Shown here: piece after piece, positions 34,933 to 43,998 of the stretch
How the letters are laid out: every line of letters begins with the position of its first letter
Position numbering within the stretch: position 1 is the stretch's first letter
Source: Paracoccus albus
GTDB lineage: Bacteria; Pseudomonadota; Alphaproteobacteria; Rhodobacterales; Rhodobacteraceae
NCBI RefSeq assembly: GCF_027913035.1
Contig: NZ_CP115775.1
Span: 2,812,501-2,876,500, forward strand
DNA: 64,000 bases
Direction of reading: 5' to 3'
Notes under the pieces: model-generated
The model's input: the letters and a program-made list of their open reading frames with translations, nothing else
Told to the model about the DNA's origin: nothing
Databases searched by the model: none
Made by a program: the position numbers and the translations under genes

Positions 34933-35971
34933 TAGCTCTGCCCTGCGCCAGCAATGGCCCGAGCCTTCCGTCCGAAGGCCGATCGTGATTTTCGGCGCGG
35001 GCTCTATCGTGCGTGACGCTCATCTGCCTGCCTACGAAAAGGGCGGGTATGAGATCGCGGGGATCTATGACCCGGACAGTGAAAAAGCCGCGGAACTGGG
35101 CCACCATGCCTTCACATCCATAGAAGACGCGGCATCCGTCGAAGGCGCGGTGTTTGATCTTGCGACACCGCCTGCGGCACATGCCGAGTTGCTGTCGGTT
35201 CTGCCAGAAGGCGCGCCGGTGCTGATCCAGAAGCCGATGGGCATGGATCTGTCCGGCGCGACTGAAATCCTGAAGATTTGTCGGAAACGCAGCCTGTTGG
35301 CGGCGGTGAATTTTCAGCTTCGCTTCGCACCCATGATGCTCGCCCTGCGCGATGCCATCGAAAGGGGTTGGCTGGGCGAGATCGTCGAAATCGAAATGCA
35401 CGGCGTCATGGCCACACCGTGGAGCCTTTGGGCCTTTCTGGACGGCCTTCCACGGATCGAGATGACCATGCATTCGATCCACTATCTTGACAGTATCCGT
35501 ATGTTGCTGGGTGACCCCGAAGGCATACACGCCAAAAGCATCGGTCACCCGGCCCACGAGGTCGCGCAGACAAGAACCTCTGCCATTCTCGACTATGGGG
35601 ATCGGATCCGCTGCACATTATCTGTCAATCACGACTGGAACTATGGCCGCCCGCATCAGGCCTGCGACATGCGCATAGCGGGCACGGAAGGTGCGGCCTA
35701 TCTGAAGCTTGGCGTCAATCTCGACTACCCGAAGGGTGAGCCGGATATCCTTCAAATCAAGCCGAAGGGCAATGATTGGCAGAATGTGGTTCTGAAGGGA
35801 ACGTGGTTCCCCGATGCCTTCACCGGACGAATGCACAACCTGCAACGCGCCATCGCTGGCGAGGAAGCGCTTGTGTCATCGGTCGAGGATGCGTGGAGAA
35901 CAATGGCGCTTGTAGAAGCGGCCTATACGTCCTCCGCCCAGCCAGCGACATCAATCGAAAGCCCGCCCTGA
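34925..35971 (+). CDS. Gfo/Idh/MocA family NAD(P)-dependent sugar dehydrogenase
   Basis: A 348-residue oxidoreductase. The nucleotide-binding motif '[18 protein letters not shown]' lies near residue 20, the conserved 'IQKPMG' (catalytic EKP-like Lys) near 101, followed by the alpha/beta C-terminal domain. It is the best candidate in the cluster for the first oxidation of the sugar, for example L-fucose to its lactone. It overlaps the upstream gene by 8 bp and the downstream gene by 1 bp. Confidence 0.83.
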   Translation: MNDSSALRQQWPEPSVRRPIVIFGAGSIVRDAHLPAYEKGGYEIAGIYDPDSEKAAELGHHAFTSIEDAASVEGAVFDLATPPAAHAELLSVLPEGAPVLIQKPMGMDLSGATEILKICRKRSLLAAVNFQLRFAPMMLALRDAIERGWLGEIVEIEMHGVMATPWSLWAFLDGLPRIEMTMHSIHYLDSIRMLLGDPEGIHAKSIGHPAHEVAQTRTSAILDYGDRIRCTLSVNHDWNYGRPHQACDMRIAGTEGAAYLKLGVNLDYPKGEPDILQIKPKGNDWQNVVLKGTWFPDAFTGRMHNLQRAIAGEEALVSSVEDAWRTMALVEAAYTSSAQPATSIESPP

Positions 35972-36420
35972 TGGAAATCATCCGCTATTTTGACGAGATC
36001 GAGATCGGCGAAAGCCGCATGACCTTCGGCCGTACGATCACCGAGACCGATTTCGTGGTCCATGCCGGCCATACCGGCGACTTCTTTCCGCATCACATGG
36101 ACGCGGTTTTCATGGCTGACAGCGAATTCGGCGGGCGCATCGCGCATGGCACAATGGTCTTTGCCATCGGGATCGGGCTGACTGCGACAGTCATCAACCC
36201 TGTCGCGTTCTCCTATGGATACGACAGGCTACGCTTCATTCGCCCGGTTTTCATAGGAGATACAATCCGCACCCGTGTGACCGCCGCGCGGAAAGAGGAC
36301 GATCCGAAGCGCAGGGATTCCGGCCGGTTGTTCGAAAAGGTCGAGGTCCTGAACCAGCATGATGAAGTCGTGCTGGCCTGCGAACATATCTACATCATCC
36401 AGAAGAAGGAGGCGGCATGA
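35971..36420 (+). CDS. MaoC-family hydratase
   Basis: A 149-residue single hot-dog domain. '[18 protein letters not shown]' near residues 31-48 contains the Asp/His pair of the hydratase-2 motif, with '[14 protein letters not shown]' after it. The MaoC family usually hydrates enoyl-CoA or processes mesaconyl-CoA. Its presence in a non-phosphorylative sugar pathway is unusual and, together with the CoA-transferase at 25159, suggests a CoA-bound intermediate (inference). The start at 35971 shares a base with the previous stop. Confidence 0.85.
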   Translation: MEIIRYFDEIEIGESRMTFGRTITETDFVVHAGHTGDFFPHHMDAVFMADSEFGGRIAHGTMVFAIGIGLTATVINPVAFSYGYDRLRFIRPVFIGDTIRTRVTAARKEDDPKRRDSGRLFEKVEVLNQHDEVVLACEHIYIIQKKEAA

Positions 36421-37148
36421 CCGACCTGGCTGGCAAGACAATCCTGATCACCGCCGCCGCGCAGGGCATCGGACGCGCCACAGCAGAGGCTTTCGCCCGT
36501 GTCGGTGCAACGGTCCATGCGACCGACATTAATGAGGCAGGGCTGAAAGCTCTGAATGATATCGCCGGTATCACCACCCACCGGCTGGACGTGCTGGATG
36601 ATACCGCCGTCAAGGCGCTCGTGGCGGAGATCGGACCTGTAGACGTGCTGTTCAATTGCGCCGGTGTCGTACATGGCGGCAATGTGCTGGACATGCCCGA
36701 CAGCGACCTGGACTTCGCATTCGATCTGAATGTCCGCTCAATGGTACGCACGATCCGCGCCGTGCTGCCCGCCATGCTGGAACGCGGCGAGGGCTGCATC
36801 ATCAATATGAGCTCTGTCGCAAGCTCTATCAAAGGGGTGCCCAACCGCTTTGCCTACAGCACGACAAAGGCAGCCGTTCTGGGGCTGACCAAAGCCATTG
36901 CGGCCGATTTCGTGACGCAGGGCATCCGCTGCAATGCGATCTGTCCGGGTACGGTCCAGTCACCCTCGCTGGACGAAAGGCTGTCAGCGACCGGCGATTA
37001 CGACAAGGCGCGTCGGGACTTCATTGCCCGTCAGCCGATGGGACGGATCGGCGAGGCCGAGGAAATCGCCGATCTGGCCCTGTATCTTGCTGGCGCAACC
37101 TATACCACTGGACAGGCCGTCTGCATCGACGGCGGCTGGACGATTTAA
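36417..37148 (+). CDS. SDR oxidoreductase, probable 2-keto-3-deoxy-L-fuconate dehydrogenase
   Basis: A 243-residue short-chain dehydrogenase: '[17 protein letters not shown]' at residues 10-26, 'NCAGVVHGG' near 80, 'MSSVASS' and 'YSTTKAA' with the catalytic Tyr and Lys near 143. The length, the '[15 protein letters not shown]' segment and the 'CIDGGWTI' terminus match the DHRS6-like enzymes that oxidise 2-keto-3-deoxy-L-fuconate. It lies between the MaoC gene (4-bp overlap) and the FAH-family hydrolase. Confidence 0.82.
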   Translation: MTDLAGKTILITAAAQGIGRATAEAFARVGATVHATDINEAGLKALNDIAGITTHRLDVLDDTAVKALVAEIGPVDVLFNCAGVVHGGNVLDMPDSDLDFAFDLNVRSMVRTIRAVLPAMLERGEGCIINMSSVASSIKGVPNRFAYSTTKAAVLGLTKAIAADFVTQGIRCNAICPGTVQSPSLDERLSATGDYDKARRDFIARQPMGRIGEAEEIADLALYLAGATYTTGQAVCIDGGWTI

Positions 37149-37159
37149 GGAGTTCACTT

Positions 37160-38005
37160 ATGAAGCTTGTACGTTTTGGGACGGCTGGCGCCGAAAAGCC
37201 CGGCATGATTGATGCGGATGGCAATATCCGCGACCTGTCAGCCCATATCAGTGATATTGCGGGCAAAGATATCGACCCCGCCCGCCTTGCAGAGCTTGCG
37301 CAGGTCGATCCGGCCTCTTTGCCGCTGGTCGAAGGCAATCCGCGGCTGGGGCCATGCGTCGGCGGAACGGGCAAGTTCATCTGCATCGGGCTGAACTATT
37401 CCGACCACGCGGCCGAGACAGGCGCTCAGGTCCCGGAAGAGCCGATCATCTTCATGAAAGCGACATCGGCCATTTGCGGGCCGAATGATCCGATCATCAT
37501 CCCACGCGGTTCGGAAAAGACCGATTGGGAGGTAGAGCTTGCGATCATCATCGGCAAGCACGCCAAATACGTGTCCGAAGCAGATGCGCTCGACTATGTC
37601 GCCGGATATGCCGTGACCAACGACGTGTCAGAGCGCGCCTTCCAGATCGAGCGTTCGGGCCAATGGACCAAGGGCAAAAGCTGCGACAATTTCGGTCAGA
37701 TCGGCCCGTGGCTGGTGACCAAGGATGAAATAGCGGATCCCCAGAATCTGGGAATGTGGCTGACGGTGAATGGCGAGAAGATGCAGGATGGCACCTCGTC
37801 CACGATGGTTTTCGGTGTCGTTCAGCTTGTCAGCTATCTGTCGCAGTTCATGTCGCTGCATCCCGGTGATGTCATTTCGACCGGCACGCCGCCGGGTGTG
37901 GGCCTTGGGATGAAACCGCCGCGTTTCCTGAAGGCGGGCGACGTTGTCGAACTTGGCATCGAAGGGCTGGGTCAGCAGCGCCAGGACGTGGTTGCCGATA
38001 AATGA
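37160..38005 (+). CDS. FAH-family hydrolase, probable 2,4-diketo-3-deoxy-L-fuconate hydrolase
   Basis: A 281-residue fumarylacetoacetate hydrolase-fold enzyme. 'CIGLNYSDHAAETG' near residue 74 and the metal ligands in 'DWEVELAIIIGK' near 122 and 'TNDVSER' define the family, and 'STGTPPGVGLG' is the C-terminal signature. In L-fucose catabolism it splits the diketo acid to pyruvate and L-lactate. AAGGAG sits 9-14 bp before the start at 37160; longer in-frame extensions lie inside the SDR gene and are rejected. Confidence 0.86.
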   Translation: MKLVRFGTAGAEKPGMIDADGNIRDLSAHISDIAGKDIDPARLAELAQVDPASLPLVEGNPRLGPCVGGTGKFICIGLNYSDHAAETGAQVPEEPIIFMKATSAICGPNDPIIIPRGSEKTDWEVELAIIIGKHAKYVSEADALDYVAGYAVTNDVSERAFQIERSGQWTKGKSCDNFGQIGPWLVTKDEIADPQNLGMWLTVNGEKMQDGTSSTMVFGVVQLVSYLSQFMSLHPGDVISTGTPPGVGLGMKPPRFLKAGDVVELGIEGLGQQRQDVVADK

Positions 38006-39273
38006 AAATCACGGGGCTGCGGACATATGACCTGAGGTTTCCATCCGAAGGTGCGCTTGACGGATCGGATGCGATGAACCTCGACCCGGTCTATTCTGCG
38101 GCCTATGTCGTGCTGGAGGCTGAAGGCGGGCATGAAGGCTACGGCCTGACCTTCACCATCGGTCGCGGAAACGAGCTCTGCGTGGCGGCAATCGAGGCAT
38201 TGGCGCCACGCGTCGTCGGGCTGGATCTGGACTGGATACGCGAAGATCCCGGTCGTTTCTGGCGGCATGTGACGGGTGACAGCCAGCTTCGCTGGGTGGG
38301 GCCGGACAAGGGCGTCATCCATCTGGCAACCGGGGCGGTCGTAAATGCGGTCTGGGACTTATGGGCGCGGGCAGAGGGCAAGCCGGTCTGGCGCTTGGTC
38401 GGCGATATGACCCCTGCGGAGATCCTGAAAATTGTCGATTTCCGTTATATTACCGATGCGATAACACCAGCGGAGGCGCAGGATATTCTGGAACGCGCCG
38501 CTGACGGCAAAGCAGGTCGCATCGCAGACCTGCAGGCCAATGGTTACCCCTGCTATACGACCTCGGCCGGTTGGCTCGGCTACTCGGACGAGAAACTCCG
38601 ACGCCTGTGCCGCGAGGCCAAGGAAGCGGGCTTCAGTCATGTGAAAATGAAGGTCGGTGGGGACGTTAACGACGACATTCGCCGCCTGACCATCGCCCGC
38701 GAAGAACTCGGCTGGGACACCACCATGATGATTGACGCCAACCAGGTGTGGGAAGTCGATCAGGCCATCAAATGGGTCAAAAAGCTGGAATTCGCGAAAC
38801 CCTATTTCATTGAAGAGCCGACATCACCTGACGACGTGCTAGGCCATCGCTCGATCCGGCGGGAGGTCGCGCCGATCAAGGTTGCGACGGGAGAGATGTG
38901 CCAGAATCGCATCCTCTTCAAACAGTTCATCGCAGGCGGCGCGATCGATATCGTACAGATCGACGCCTGCCGTCTGGGCGGCTTGAACGAGGTTCTGGCA
39001 GTTCAACTGATGGCCGCGAAATATGGCCTGCCGGTCTGGCCCCATGCCGGTGGCGTCGGGCTGTGCGAATATGTCCAGCACCTGTCAATGATCGACTATG
39101 TCGCCGTCGCCGCTACGAAGGAGGGCCGCGTGATCGAGTTTGTGGATCATCTGCACGAGCATTTCAGCGACCCGTGCGAGGTCAGGAACGGCGCATATAT
39201 GGCACCAGATCAGCCCGGCTTTTCGATCCGGATCAAGGAAGCGACGCTGCGTGCCTTCAGCCACACTGGCTGA
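38002..39273 (+). CDS. L-fuconate dehydratase
   Basis: A 423-residue enolase-superfamily enzyme that matches L-fuconate dehydratase along its length. It starts 'MKITGLRTYDLRFPSEG' and includes 'SHVKMKVGGD' (KxK, near residue 213), 'MIDANQVW', 'FIEEPTSPDD', 'VATGEMCQN' and 'PVWPHAGGVGLCEYVQ' with the catalytic His near 349. It converts L-fuconate to 2-keto-3-deoxy-L-fuconate. It overlaps the FAH gene by 4 bp and ends the operon, converging on the SMP-30 gene 19 bp away. Confidence 0.92.
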   Translation: MKITGLRTYDLRFPSEGALDGSDAMNLDPVYSAAYVVLEAEGGHEGYGLTFTIGRGNELCVAAIEALAPRVVGLDLDWIREDPGRFWRHVTGDSQLRWVGPDKGVIHLATGAVVNAVWDLWARAEGKPVWRLVGDMTPAEILKIVDFRYITDAITPAEAQDILERAADGKAGRIADLQANGYPCYTTSAGWLGYSDEKLRRLCREAKEAGFSHVKMKVGGDVNDDIRRLTIAREELGWDTTMMIDANQVWEVDQAIKWVKKLEFAKPYFIEEPTSPDDVLGHRSIRREVAPIKVATGEMCQNRILFKQFIAGGAIDIVQIDACRLGGLNEVLAVQLMAAKYGLPVWPHAGGVGLCEYVQHLSMIDYVAVAATKEGRVIEFVDHLHEHFSDPCEVRNGAYMAPDQPGFSIRIKEATLRAFSHTG

Positions 39274-39292
39274 TCGCAGATCAGGCGCGGTA

Positions 39293-40306
39293 TCACCCGG
39301 TCCAATGCGCCAAAGGCAACCCTGCCACCGGGGCGCGGAAGATCGGTATGCGCGTTCCGCGCAGCGATCCGATGGCCACATCGCGCAGATCCGGCCCGCA
39401 AAAGGTCAGAGACGCAAACCATGGCGCAATCTGCCCCCCGCAGGCCAGCATTTGGTCGGCGGTCAGCCGATCCTCGGCAAAGGCGTCATACATTTCCTGC
39501 GCGGCTTGCGGGTTGAAATCTTCCAGCAGAACACGGAAATCGCCGTCCGGCGTGATTGCAAAAATCCGGTCGGACATGACATGCGTGCCCCAAAGATTGC
39601 CGTAAGCATCGAACGCAATCCCATCTATGAACCCGCCCGTATCTTCCGGGCCGAACACTTCGCGATGCGTCGCCTGTCCAGCGTCATCTATCCTTAACCG
39701 GCTGATGCGCCGCCCCGTTGTTTCAACGACATAAAGCCACTCTTCCGTGGCATCGAAGCGGATTTCATTGGTGAACCGAAACCCGTCGGCGACGATGCGT
39801 ATCCCGTTCTCATCCATAACCGCGACATAACCATCCGCTATATTCGGGCTGATCGCCTTCATCCAATTGCGGATCATGGTAGAGATCGTCAGCCATATAC
39901 GTCCCTTGCTGTCCGCCAACACGAAGTTGACCTTTCCAATCGGCTGGCCGTCTATCTGGTCAATCACCACCTCTGAGCGACCATCGCGCTGCATACGCTC
40001 CAACCGGTCGGTTCCGAAATTGGAAATCAGTATGGAACCATCGCGGTCGAAGGCCAGACCGTTGGGCAAGGTCCCCTCTGTAAAGCGCCTTGCTTCGTCG
40101 CTGTTCTGACCGAAGCTGTCACTTTGATCCTGAACGACAAGGCGCTGCGTGCCGTCGGGGCGGATGTGGACCACCCCGCCGCGTGCGTCCGCGCTCCACA
40201 AGCTGCCATCTGCTTCGGCCAGAATACATTCCGGCCGTTGCAGCCCCTCTCCGACATAGCGCAGGCCGTCTGGGTCGATCTGGAACCCGTCAATGGGATT
40301 GGCCAT
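39293..40306 (-). CDS. SMP-30/gluconolactonase-like lactonase
   Basis: A 337-residue six-bladed beta-propeller with the family pattern 'YVGEGLQRPECILAEADGSLW' at the N-terminus and 'FIDGIAFDAYGNLWGTHV' near residue 230, where an Asp ligands the metal. Members hydrolyse aldono- or aromatic-derived lactones. It is the last gene of the TetR-TRAP-cyclase-BKACE operon, 9 bp after BKACE. Its extra C-terminal 80 residues are longer than usual SMP-30 domains. Confidence 0.83.
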   Translation of the reverse strand: MANPIDGFQIDPDGLRYVGEGLQRPECILAEADGSLWSADARGGVVHIRPDGTQRLVVQDQSDSFGQNSDEARRFTEGTLPNGLAFDRDGSILISNFGTDRLERMQRDGRSEVVIDQIDGQPIGKVNFVLADSKGRIWLTISTMIRNWMKAISPNIADGYVAVMDENGIRIVADGFRFTNEIRFDATEEWLYVVETTGRRISRLRIDDAGQATHREVFGPEDTGGFIDGIAFDAYGNLWGTHVMSDRIFAITPDGDFRVLLEDFNPQAAQEMYDAFAEDRLTADQMLACGGQIAPWFASLTFCGPDLRDVAIGSLRGTRIPIFRAPVAGLPLAHWTG

Positions 40307-40315
40307 GATGCGCCC

Positions 40316-41254
40316 CTAGAAGCCCACCATGTCGCCGCCCTTGAGCGCCAGCATCTCTCGCGCCTCGGTCGGTGACGCGATCTCAAGCCCCATCTCTTCG
40401 ACGATGGCGCGGATCTTGCGGACCTGTTCGGCATTGTTCGCGGCCAGCTTGCCCCGACCGATATACAGGCTGTCTTCCAACCCGACGCGGACATTGCCGC
40501 CCATCATCGCGGCCTGCGTGGCAAGCGGCATCTGCCATTTACCAGCCGCAAGAACGGACCACCGATACTGGTCGCCGAACAGCTTGTCCGCCGTTTCTTT
40601 CATAAAGACGAGGTTTTCGACAGATGGCCCGATCCCGCCAAGAATACCGAAAATCATCTGAACGAAGAACGGTCCCTTAACCAGCCCGCGATCAACGAAA
40701 TGGGCGAGGTTATAAAGGTGGCCGACGTCGTAGCATTCATGTTCGAACCGGGTGCCATGTTCTTCCCCGAGCATCTGAAGAATGCGTTCGATATCGCGGA
40801 AGGTGTTGCGGAAGATAAAATCGTCCGTGCTTTCCAGATAGGGTTTTTCCCAGTCAAATTTCCATTCACGCTCCTTCGCGGCCAGACCGTGAATGGCGAA
40901 ATTCATTGACCCCATGTTCAGGGAACACATCTCTGGCGCCGTCTTCAGCGGTGCGGCCAGACGTTCCTCGACCGTCATGGACAGGCTGCCGCCGGTGGTG
41001 ATGTTTACCACGGCGTCAGTGGACTGTTTGATCCGCGGCAGGAACTGCATGAACACATCCGGGTCCGGCGTCGGCCTGCCATCATCGGGATCACGCGCGT
41101 GCAGATGAAGGATGGCAGCGCCTGCCTCTGCCGCTTCAATGGCCTGTTTGGCGATGTCGTCGGGCTTATAGGGCAGTGCCGGCGACATGGAGGGGGTGTG
41201 AATACCGCCCGTAACCGCGCATGTGATAATGACCTTACCTTGCTTGGCGCTCAT
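40316..41254 (-). CDS. BKACE family beta-keto acid cleavage enzyme (DUF849)
   Basis: A 312-residue TIM-barrel enzyme. 'AAILHLHARDPDDGRPTPD' near residue 46 provides the HxH metal pair and 'VVNITTGGSLSMTVEERL' the acetyl-CoA-side loop. It is a divergent paralogue of the enzyme at 5049 and carries about 30 extra residues. Its predicted reaction is beta-keto acid plus acetyl-CoA to acetoacetate plus an acyl-CoA. The substrate is likely supplied by the cyclase and lactonase beside it. Confidence 0.87.
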   Translation of the reverse strand: MSAKQGKVIITCAVTGGIHTPSMSPALPYKPDDIAKQAIEAAEAGAAILHLHARDPDDGRPTPDPDVFMQFLPRIKQSTDAVVNITTGGSLSMTVEERLAAPLKTAPEMCSLNMGSMNFAIHGLAAKEREWKFDWEKPYLESTDDFIFRNTFRDIERILQMLGEEHGTRFEHECYDVGHLYNLAHFVDRGLVKGPFFVQMIFGILGGIGPSVENLVFMKETADKLFGDQYRWSVLAAGKWQMPLATQAAMMGGNVRVGLEDSLYIGRGKLAANNAEQVRKIRAIVEEMGLEIASPTEAREMLALKGGDMVGF

Positions 41255-41269
41255 GATGGGTTCCTCTTC

Positions 41270-42046
41270 TTAATCGTTCAGAATTGCGACGGCCCTGACA
41301 AATCCGGCGGAAGCGCCCTTGATGTTGAAAGGGAAGCAGGAAATTTCGAAGCCGTCAGGCGGTAGCCGATCCAGATTGGCAAGTTTTTCAATGTGGCAAT
41401 AGCCCCTATCCATAGACGCACGGTGCCCCTCCCATATGATCGAGGGATCATGCGTTTCGTCCCACGCCTTGGCGGTATGTGAAAATGGCGCATCCCAGCT
41501 CCACCCATCGGTGCCGGTCACACGAACGCCACGCTGTGTCAGCCAGTTGGTCGCGTCGCGACCGATGCCACAGCCACGATGGATATAATCATCTTCGCCG
41601 TAGCGTCCGCCAGCGGCAGTGTTCACCACGACAATCTCCAGCGGTTGCAGATGATGGCCGATCCGCTTCAGCTCGGCCTCGATATCTTCCGGTGTCGCGA
41701 CATATCCATCCGGCAGATGCCGGAAGTCCAGTTTCACCGCTGGCTGAAAACACCACTCCAACGGCACCTCATCAATGGTGATGGCGCGCTGCCCGCCATC
41801 CATCGTGGAATGATGATGATAAGGCGCGTCCAGATGGGTGCCGGTATGGGTGGACATCTCCAGCATCTCTATTGCCCACCCCTCGCCGCCGGGCAGCTGG
41901 TCCGTCCGCATTCCCTCATAGAACGACGCCATGCCTTCAGCAGTCGCCCTGTGGTCAAGATAGGTGATCTTCGGCTCATACCCCTTCGGGTCCGAGGCGA
42001 TGCCGGACATGAGCGGAACCGAGATGTCGATGAATTTTCTTGGCAT
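41270..42046 (-). CDS. Cyclase family metal-dependent hydrolase (kynurenine-formamidase like)
   Basis: A 258-residue protein with the signature 'HTGTHLDAPYHHH' near residue 67, whose histidines and aspartate bind the metal. The family includes bacterial kynurenine formamidase and isatin hydrolase, which open amide or lactam bonds. It is followed 15 bp later by BKACE. No kynurenine genes are nearby, so a cyclic amide, lactone or anhydride is equally plausible. Confidence 0.85.
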   Translation of the reverse strand: MPRKFIDISVPLMSGIASDPKGYEPKITYLDHRATAEGMASFYEGMRTDQLPGGEGWAIEMLEMSTHTGTHLDAPYHHHSTMDGGQRAITIDEVPLEWCFQPAVKLDFRHLPDGYVATPEDIEAELKRIGHHLQPLEIVVVNTAAGGRYGEDDYIHRGCGIGRDATNWLTQRGVRVTGTDGWSWDAPFSHTAKAWDETHDPSIIWEGHRASMDRGYCHIEKLANLDRLPPDGFEISCFPFNIKGASAGFVRAVAILND

Positions 42047-42067
42047 GATAATCCTCTCCGCCGAGCT

Positions 42068-43384
42068 TCAGACAAGACCGGTCACGATGCCGGGGAAGAT
42101 GATGCACAGCACCAGGACGAACAGCATCATCAGTGCAAATGGCACGGTTCCGGCGAAAATCTCGCCGATGGGTATACTATCGTCATCAAGGCTGGATTTG
42201 ATGACAAAGACGGACAGCCCCATCGGTGGCGTCAGCAACCCGATCTCAACCGCGATAACGGTGATCAGCCCGTACCAGATCAGATCAATCTGCAAGGACA
42301 TTGCAATCGGCAGCGCAAGTGGGATGGTGATCAGCAGGATCGAACTGCTGTCGAGGATCGTTCCCAGCAAGATCAGCAGCAGCACGAAGCACGCGAGAAA
42401 GCCGTAGATCCCCAGATTCTGCGCCACCACCCATTCCGTCAGGAATGCAGGTAAACCAGACAGCGCCAGCATACGGCTGTACATCGTAGCTGATATGATA
42501 AGGAAACAGATTGAGGCGGTGACATGCCCCGTTTCCAGCGTAATCTCCCACAAGGTTCGAAGCCCCAGCCGACGCTTGAATGCCGCGATGATCACGGCAC
42601 CGAATGCACCGACAGCGCCTGCCTCTGTCGGGGTGAAGAACCCGCCATAGATGCCGCCCAGAACGAGCGCAATCAGCAGCAGGACGGGTGCAAGCTTGTT
42701 GATCGTGTCAAAGCGGCCATGCGGACCCTCGGCAGCCAAGTCCTGCGCCTCATGCGGATCGCCGGTATAGTCGTGCCAGAACCGCACCATCATCCAGATG
42801 GCGATGCAATAAACCAGAGACAGAAGAACGCCCGGACCGATCCCGGCGATAAACAGCGCGCCAACGGATTGCTCGGCCAGAATGCCGTAAAGGATCAGCA
42901 GCAGGCTCGGCGGGAGCAACATCCCCAGAACAGAGCTTCCCGCGACGACACCCGTCGCGAAGCGCGGAGAGTAGCCCATGCGGATCATCTCGGGCACCGC
43001 GACCTTGGTGAATACGGCAGCCGATGCGATAGATATTCCGGTGATCGCCGCAAAGACTGCATTGGCAGCAACCGTGGCAATGCCTAATCCGCCGGTCACG
43101 CGCCGCAGCGCACGGCCCGCCACCTCGAACGTGTCCCGCCCAAGGCCCGCCCGCGCGACCACAAGACCCATCATCACAAACAAAGGCACGACGCCGAACA
43201 GATAGGAAGAGATGCTTTCGCGCGTCGCCAGCGACATCACCCTTGCGGCTTGCGTCGCATCGCCGCGCAAAATCCAGATGCCAATGAAGCTGACAAAGGC
43301 CAGCGTTATTGCGACATGCAGCCCGGAATAGATCAGCACCAATATCCCGATAAGCGAGGCCAATCCGATTTCAACGCCGCTCAT
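42068..43384 (-). CDS. TRAP transporter large permease (DctM type)
   Basis: A 438-residue DctM protein with 'GMLLPPSLLLILYGIL' near residue 140 and 'GGFFTPTEAGAVGAFGAVI' near 235. The ATG at 43384 overlaps the dctQ stop (ATGA); the frame is open upstream only through dctQ. The cyclase gene starts 21 bp downstream. Confidence 0.9.
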   Translation of the reverse strand: MSGVEIGLASLIGILVLIYSGLHVAITLAFVSFIGIWILRGDATQAARVMSLATRESISSYLFGVVPLFVMMGLVVARAGLGRDTFEVAGRALRRVTGGLGIATVAANAVFAAITGISIASAAVFTKVAVPEMIRMGYSPRFATGVVAGSSVLGMLLPPSLLLILYGILAEQSVGALFIAGIGPGVLLSLVYCIAIWMMVRFWHDYTGDPHEAQDLAAEGPHGRFDTINKLAPVLLLIALVLGGIYGGFFTPTEAGAVGAFGAVIIAAFKRRLGLRTLWEITLETGHVTASICFLIISATMYSRMLALSGLPAFLTEWVVAQNLGIYGFLACFVLLLILLGTILDSSSILLITIPLALPIAMSLQIDLIWYGLITVIAVEIGLLTPPMGLSVFVIKSSLDDDSIPIGEIFAGTVPFALMMLFVLVLCIIFPGIVTGLV

Positions 43385-43941
43385 GGCGCTGCATCCTTCG
43401 CGGCCAGCACCCACAGGCACACCGCGCGCTGAACGAAAACGGCACACATCAGCACCGCACCGACAAGAACCACCAGATAGCTGGGCCAGATCGGGGCGAG
43501 GAATTGCCCGACCGTTCCCACCATCTCATCGCGTTCATAGCTGCGGACAAACAGCGGGTAGAAGGCAGAGATCAGGACAGCCATGACACCTGCCCCAATC
43601 ATGTGCAGCAGACCATCGAGAATCAGCCGCAGCTTCGGCCGGGTTACGTCCAGCCTGTCCAGCAGCAGGTCTGCCCGCGTGATCTTGCCATGCGCAAGAG
43701 AGTTCGGAAGCTGTAGAAAGACGATGGACAGGATCAGCATCGAAACGATTTCCGGCACACCCATGATAGGCGCGGCGAATACCAGTCGCATCAAGATGTC
43801 CGCGACAATCAGCACCATGATGGCAATGATGCCCAGCGTACCGAACACGCTTAACACCCCGGTCAGCCGGTCCAGCCCGCGCGAGGCGACGTCAAGCCAG
43901 CCGATACCTGTGCGCAACTCTGTCGTTGTGGCGTAGCTCAT
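43381..43941 (-). CDS. TRAP transporter small permease (DctQ type)
   Basis: A 186-residue four-helix protein with the DctQ pattern 'RLVFAAPIMGVPEIVSMLI' near residue 51. It lies between dctP (57-bp gap) and dctM (overlap), completing this TRAP set. Confidence 0.87.
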   Translation of the reverse strand: MSYATTTELRTGIGWLDVASRGLDRLTGVLSVFGTLGIIAIMVLIVADILMRLVFAAPIMGVPEIVSMLILSIVFLQLPNSLAHGKITRADLLLDRLDVTRPKLRLILDGLLHMIGAGVMAVLISAFYPLFVRSYERDEMVGTVGQFLAPIWPSYLVVLVGAVLMCAVFVQRAVCLWVLAAKDAAP

Positions 43942-43998
43942 GTCACGACCTGCCTGAGTGTCATTGCGGGCGAACCAATATCCGCCCGCAGAAACGGC

